Origin: Stenogyne calaminthoides
Lineage: Eukaryota > Streptophyta > Magnoliopsida > Lamiales > Lamiaceae
NCBI GenBank assembly: GCA_037126765.1
Contig: JBBCBC010000197.1
Span: 25,508-89,507 of the forward strand
Direction: 5' to 3'
DNA: 64,000 bases
Below, piece by piece: positions 58,741 through 64,000 of this stretch (positions are counted from its first letter, which is position 1; every line of letters starts with the position of its first letter). The notes beneath the pieces were generated by a model that saw nothing but the letters and a program-made list of their open reading frames with translations, had not been told where the DNA came from and did no database searches. The position numbers and the translations under genes were made by a program.

Positions 58741-61700
58741 TCAAAGCTCAACTGGATGCACGATTATTCTGAATATGAATCTTTGAATCGAATCGCTCCC
58801 CATTGGTGTAACATCGCTGTAGCACCTTCAAACTATTAAGTTTCAACAATTGATGACGACGCCTTTTTATGTAGCAGGCTATGTGGCACGCAGTCAAGCT
58901 TTCGTAATATGTGATTGTCAAGTTGGCAAGACAAGGCATTATGGCAACACTTCGCATTCTTCTTTTCTCTTCTCGCGCTTATGTCCTCCCACTCCTTCCA
59001 CTTGCCACAGCTTTTATAAATTCCAAATTCTTCAACTTTGGAAGGCAATACATCTTTAAATGTCCCTTTTGTTATGCCCTAAGAACTCGGCCCCATATTT
59101 TGCACGCCCATTCTAGCTAGCAGAAATCTTTTCCAGAGAAGGTAGTTTTCCGAGCATGGCAATGACATCAGTGATGGCAAAATATGAGACTAACATTTCT
59201 TAGTTGGTTGAGAGGCGAGATCCAGCCCTCTTGAGGAAATTGGCTCCTTTTTTGTAGTCCCAGCAGATAAACAAAAGTTTTCAAGTTTGGATGGGGCTCT
59301 AGGCATCAATAACACCCCTTCCCTCACATGTGATGATGCTAACTCATTTTCCTCCATCTTATCCTTTCAAACTTATATGAGTTTCTCAATGTGTATCTTA
59401 TTCCTTTATTCTTGCTTTTCGGGCTTCCTCAACTACTTCTTTCACACAATCATCGCTAACCGTTAATATGATCGCACTTTAGAGTCCTGCCTATGTTCCA
59501 CGTTCACCCCCTCCAATCCAAAAACAGAGCAATAAGACTAGTTAACCCAGCTTAAACCCTGCAGTTTGTTCACTCTGACACAAAGATTTCTAGTTCTTGC
59601 AAAACCGTGATATGCTCTCGCAACTCGGGTGAATATATTCCAACTCAAGTCGAGGTGTTTCAAGTGAATTAAATTCTCCAATTTCATTTGGTATCTTCTT
59701 TAAGGACGACATTCTCCCAAATTGAGGTATTTCGCTTAATCAATTTCCCAATTTCTTGGCAACCTTCAAAAGCTCATTACCATGTTGTAAATCGAGAGAG
59801 TGTCTTCATGAATCAAATTTCCAATTTCCATTGGCAACTTCTCCAGTGATGTATTCCCACTCTCAGTTAAAAAGTCTCTGGCGAATCATATTTCAATTTC
59901 TATTTTGGCAACTTCTGAGACTTATTATTGCTCGTCGAGACGTCTCTCAACTAAATCAAATTTCCACCTCTTGGCAAATCCTTTAAGAGGACTCATATCG
60001 GGTCAAGCTCTAGACGCCCTCAATCGAATCAAATTTCCAATTTCCCTGGCAACTCCTTCACCAATGAATTGACCTTTAATTTAAGGTCTCTCAGTTAATC
60101 AAATATCCAATTTCTTGATATTCCTTAAGAGACAAAATTCCGCCAAGTTGAAGCATCTCAAGTTAATCAATTTCCAATTTCCCCTTTTGGCAATTTTTGT
60201 AGAGTCTCATTCTCACAAATATCAAGATATCTCAAATGAGCTCAAATTCTCAATTTCTCTTGGGGGATCTTCATCGTTGCAATGCTCCAAACTAAGAGTT
60301 TAAAATTATAAAGATGTGGAAAATGATTTTAAGCTCTTCACATGATAATTTCATATTAAACAAGTTCAAGAATCTCAAGTGAATCAATTCTTCCAGGCTG
60401 ATTGTGGAAGACCTTGCAAGCTTGCTAGTTTGCAAGGATTAACACCTTCAAACGTGAAAGACAATCACAAAGAATTGGAGGAGCTCTGTTCTCGCAAAAT
60501 AAGGTACAAAAATTGATTCACAGTAGAACTATTGAGGTCGAATAATCTCGATAAGTTGTCTTGTTCATTCTTGTGTGTTCCCTACCATTCTTCCTAACAA
60601 ATTGAGCAAAGTCATGTACAATATCATGCATCTTAAAAACTCTGTATTTCATCCAAATCATCTTTCAAAAATCTTGAAAGAGACCGTGATTGCTAAAATA
60701 ATATCAAACACTCTCGCCTCTTTTAATTTCAAAAGCTCAATAGTTGTACCCCTGGGGCCAACCCAGTGACATCCAGTATCCTATTACGGTCTCAACATCA
60801 ATCTTAGAGTCTTTAGGAAAGATCACAAGAGTATGAGAAGCAACGCCATATTGGGGACAACTCATTGTAGCTTAAAAAGAATGCGAAAATGTCTACTCTC
60901 GCCTAATTCCATTTTTCCTCTATATCTCACTGTTTAATGCGTTTTCCCACTCTTCCAATCTACTAAACGCGCAGAAGACTTCCTGTGTGTTTGTGGCAAG
61001 AGGCAACCATTACACCTTTTAGCTATTTTCCTACCAATGTCCTCAAACTCCATTTGTCTATCTCCAGAAAGAGCTATACTTAATAATAATACAGTTCAAC
61101 AATCTTCATCCGAGTAGTTCTAGATGATATATCTCACGTCCTCAATCCCATCATTTTGGCCAACCCTTTCATTTCTTGTGTCACCAAATTTTACTACCAG
61201 CTCCACCACACATTAGAATCTCGCCAGGGTCTTCTATTTGTTAGTGTCCTCTGTCCAACATCATCAAGCACTAAAGAAACCCTTTCCGAAAATAGACTTC
61301 CTTTTCACTTGTTTAAATAGGACTTCTAGTTGGTCGGTATTTGGAGAACTCCAACGTTTATGCACTCAAGAATCCCTTTAGCAATGACAACCAAATTAAA
61401 AGGATTCAGAAACACAAACTCCAAACCCTTAATTCAAAATATTCCTCCACTCTGACTATTGTTATAAACTAATTGAGCTAGAGTTGTCTCTGAGTCCTCC
61501 CACACCCACTATAGACAGAATCTGTATACCCGATTCCTCTCGGCTACCCCCATTATCCACGAGTTTCATAACGAAGAATATCTCTATCCCTTGTCCCTTA
61601 CCAAGTACTTTCCTTGAGTCAATCACAAAGTAGACTGAACCTACCAAGATCCAGGCAAAGGATCAGCCCCAGGACGAGAACCTGCATTTTTTTTACTCAA

Positions 61701-62000
61701 TCTGGTGACGAACAACAACTTTCTTGAAAACATAAACACCAAGGTCATGTTGATGATGACGATGGAATGAAGGAGCATACCGGGAGCAAGGGACTGCGCC
61801 ATCAGAATGACGCCTTGCATCTCAAGTTTGAGAAGTGCGTAATCCCATCTGGGTCCAAAATGTCCTCTTATTTCATAAGAAGCGCGTGTTCGCTTCCTCA
61901 GACAACCAAATTCATGATGTATTTGTCCAAAATGTATGTTTATGTTTTTCTGCTGCCTTATTGGTGAATTCTACAATGGCTGGCGTATGCAAGGCTGGAG
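58741..62000 (-). pseudogene. RGA-type CC-NB-LRR disease resistance gene, heavily frame-broken
   Basis: Intracellular immune receptor of the coiled-coil NLR class. Minus-strand order: coiled-coil part (ASYE, EDILDEW-like region, LLKLEMQGV, about 61800-61920), SREESGIQILSIVGVGGL with the P-loop at about 61475-61510, an IAKGILE helix, a kinase-2-like block near 61270, ILVT-type RNBS-B and MMGLR near 61170, MEFEDIGRKIAKRCNG, EEWENALNSEI, CFSYS/FPKDSKIDVETVIGYW, the MHD segment (KMHDIVHDFAQF-like) near 60615, then LRRs (EIGEF, LSWN-type) from 60500 to 59000 and a C-terminus KASSSIVET. Frame changes occur every few dozen bases, and two bases are missing in the P-loop where the GKTT lysine codon should be. 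No uninterrupted frame exceeds about 110 codons. The N-terminal start is unclear. Confidence 0.8.
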
Positions 62001-64000
62001 ATATAATTTACAAACCATTTTATGATGAATCAGAGCGATGTTTACTATATTTAGTTTTGGCAAGATAAGTGAAACAAACAAGAAGACGAACATATATATT
62101 GGGATTTCACGTGTCTTGGACAAATATGGCTTTGTAATTTCAATTTCACGGCATTTTTTATGTTCTAGAATTCTGACGAAGGAAAAACAAGGATTAAGTT
62201 TTTTATAATAGTAACTTTGCTTCTTTAAATCGATCCCGATTGCTGGATTTCGATGGATCGTAGTGTTGGTTAAATTTTTTAAATTGGTCATTTGATCACC
62301 AGAGTTAGGTGTCACAAAACAAAAGAATGCACTATTTATGAATTATTTTGTTTTTCCTTTTTATCCTAAATGTCACATACACTTTTTTTAATTCTAATAG
62401 TTATGTGTCGGAATTTTTATGCTTATTTTTTTAGGGAGATAGAGTGGCTTATATACTATTTTAATTTATTTTTGATTTTTTGGTTCATAATTCAAAGAAA
62501 CCCACTTTGATGCATTTTGTATTTTTAATACATACTTGTTTTTATAATTCGTAATTAAAATCCATTTGATTAAAAAAAAGTTTAAGAAATAAGCTCAAAT
62601 TAAAAGAGAAAAATAAAATAATTATATGTATTTTCAAGCACTGCTTTTAAAACTCCGCCGGCAGAGTTAAAGGACCAATTTTAAAATAAAATTTATCGGA
62701 TCAAAATAAAAAATAAAACAATTAACTAATTTCAAATCCACGAAATTACTCTGACCGTAAAACTTAATCCCTCTAAAAACCAATTATTTCAACGAAATTG
62801 TTTAATTTTTAATACAAGTTTTAATTTCATTTAATTAATTCATTAGTTTTATATGTCATTAATTTATAATGATTTCTGCGATGGTTAAGATTTTATTTTA
62901 TTGTTGATTTTCTCTATGTTAAATTGATTTAGTACGACAAATAATATTTGGGAAAAAATACTTGCCCAAAAGATATAAAAACAAAAACAAAAATTATGAA
63001 AATGAGAAAGAGGTGAGATAATTAAATAATGAGTTTATCGTTTCTTCCATCCAACAAAAGTGAGATGTAATGTGAACTGAGTGGGGTTGAATCTTAGTGT
63101 TTAAATTAATTTGTTTATTATTAATTCGATTTCAAGTTTAATTATTGAATATTTACGAAGTTTTTTTTGAGCTTAATTAAATTTATGAGTTTAATAACAT
63201 CAAATCTTTTAATTTTTATCTATTTTTAGAAGACCATCAATTTTAAATTAAATTATGTGCATCAACTAATCTATAAAAAATAAAATTATGTATTCTTTAA
63301 AAATCATATTCTCTCTCCGCTTCCAACAAAAGTGTGTTCACTTTTTTATTTCATCGCCCAATTGCAAAAATATGCTTATATTTTTTTTAAACACATTAAT
63401 TTTATTTGCACCTCCAATCATCACTTAATTACTCAAATTGTTATTGTAATTTAATAAAAAAACTTACTTTATTTATAAATGATCCCAATAACCTACAATA
63501 TTCTTACTTTTATTTTTTAAATGTAGACCAAATAAATGGGCACAATTTTTTTTAAATCAGAGAATATGATGGATATGACTAAAATCTATAAATTTATTTA
63601 TTTAATTAAATCTTAATTATATATTTTACATTTATCATATATATTTAGTGCCACATGTAGTGTGTGAATTATAAGTTAAAATTAAATTAATATTTTAATT
63701 TATTTGAGCTAAGACGAGCTTAATTACTAATAAACAAGTTTAAGAGCTAAAGTAAAAAACAACATATTATTAAATGGAGTTTGTTTTATATTAACGAGTT
63801 CATTAAGAGTTTGAACAAATATTTCTGCTTAAAAAACCAAACATGTTAGAATTTATATACTCTGAGTTAATTTTGTATTTATTTCAACGACGCAGTAATT
63901 TACGGTTTAGGATTTTTAATGGAAAGAAGAAGTAAAAAAAATGTAAATTTAATTCATATTTCAAATAATATTTATATAGTACAATAGATATTTAATAAAG
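62001..64000. other. NLR upstream flank and AT-rich intergenic DNA
   Basis: No gene recognised. A MITE-like unit spans about 63307-63571: left CATATTCTCTCTCCGC and, on the other strand at the right, CATATTCTCTGATTT. Short frames at 61835-62068 (+) have no known motif. Confidence 0.35.

Overview
The window is nuclear DNA of a flowering plant. Genes have many short exons with GT-AG introns, intergenic DNA is AT-rich, and nearly every plant transposon class is present. The recognisable proteins are plant types: an AIRP2-like RING ligase, an RGA-type CC-NB-LRR, a HIPP metallochaperone and a TSJT1/YGL-LRDR protein. An asterid, perhaps Lamiales, is a low-confidence guess. No tRNA, rRNA or CRISPR was found.

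Layout. 25-4452 (+): 3' part of a TRAPPC13-like gene, nine exons, entering from the left edge. 4.5-7.9 kb: repeats, including a 211-bp tandem duplication and a duplicated dispersed repeat. 7990-8926 (-): last three exons of a TSJT1-like gene whose first exon was not found. A CACTA element with matching TSDs lies at 10025-11962. 14015-24110 (-): complete 18-exon U2AF65 gene with MITEs and a 1.06-kb Harbinger-like element in its introns. 24.85-28.86 kb (-): L1-type LINE remnant split by a 2.1-kb solo LTR. 29-35 kb: MITEs and unassigned DNA. 35.1-36.3 kb: Ty3/gypsy LTR and a gag fragment. 36.4-39.8 kb (-): small non-autonomous LTR retroelement with a second solo LTR nested in its 3' LTR. 39.8-42.6 kb: rearranged TE-derived DNA. 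43087-43782 (-): HIPP gene. 44.1-45.2 kb: long-TIR element. 47858-48265 (-): histone H3-like gene. 48.7-50.1 kb: AT-rich foldback element. 54572-57599 (+): AIRP2-like RING gene. 58741-62000 (-): RGA-type NLR.

The genes belong to unrelated cellular systems (vesicle tethering, splicing, ubiquitination, metal binding, chromatin, immunity) and show no functional cluster.

The main caution is that every recognisable gene carries frame-breaking 1-2 base indels, often in homopolymers, while splice sites and residues around them look normal. In U2AF65, TRAPPC13 and TSJT1 this looks like an under-polished long-read consensus. In H3, AIRP2 and the NLR extra damage makes true pseudogenes possible. Exon coordinates were assigned by eye from splice signals and remembered family sequences; no alignment was run.
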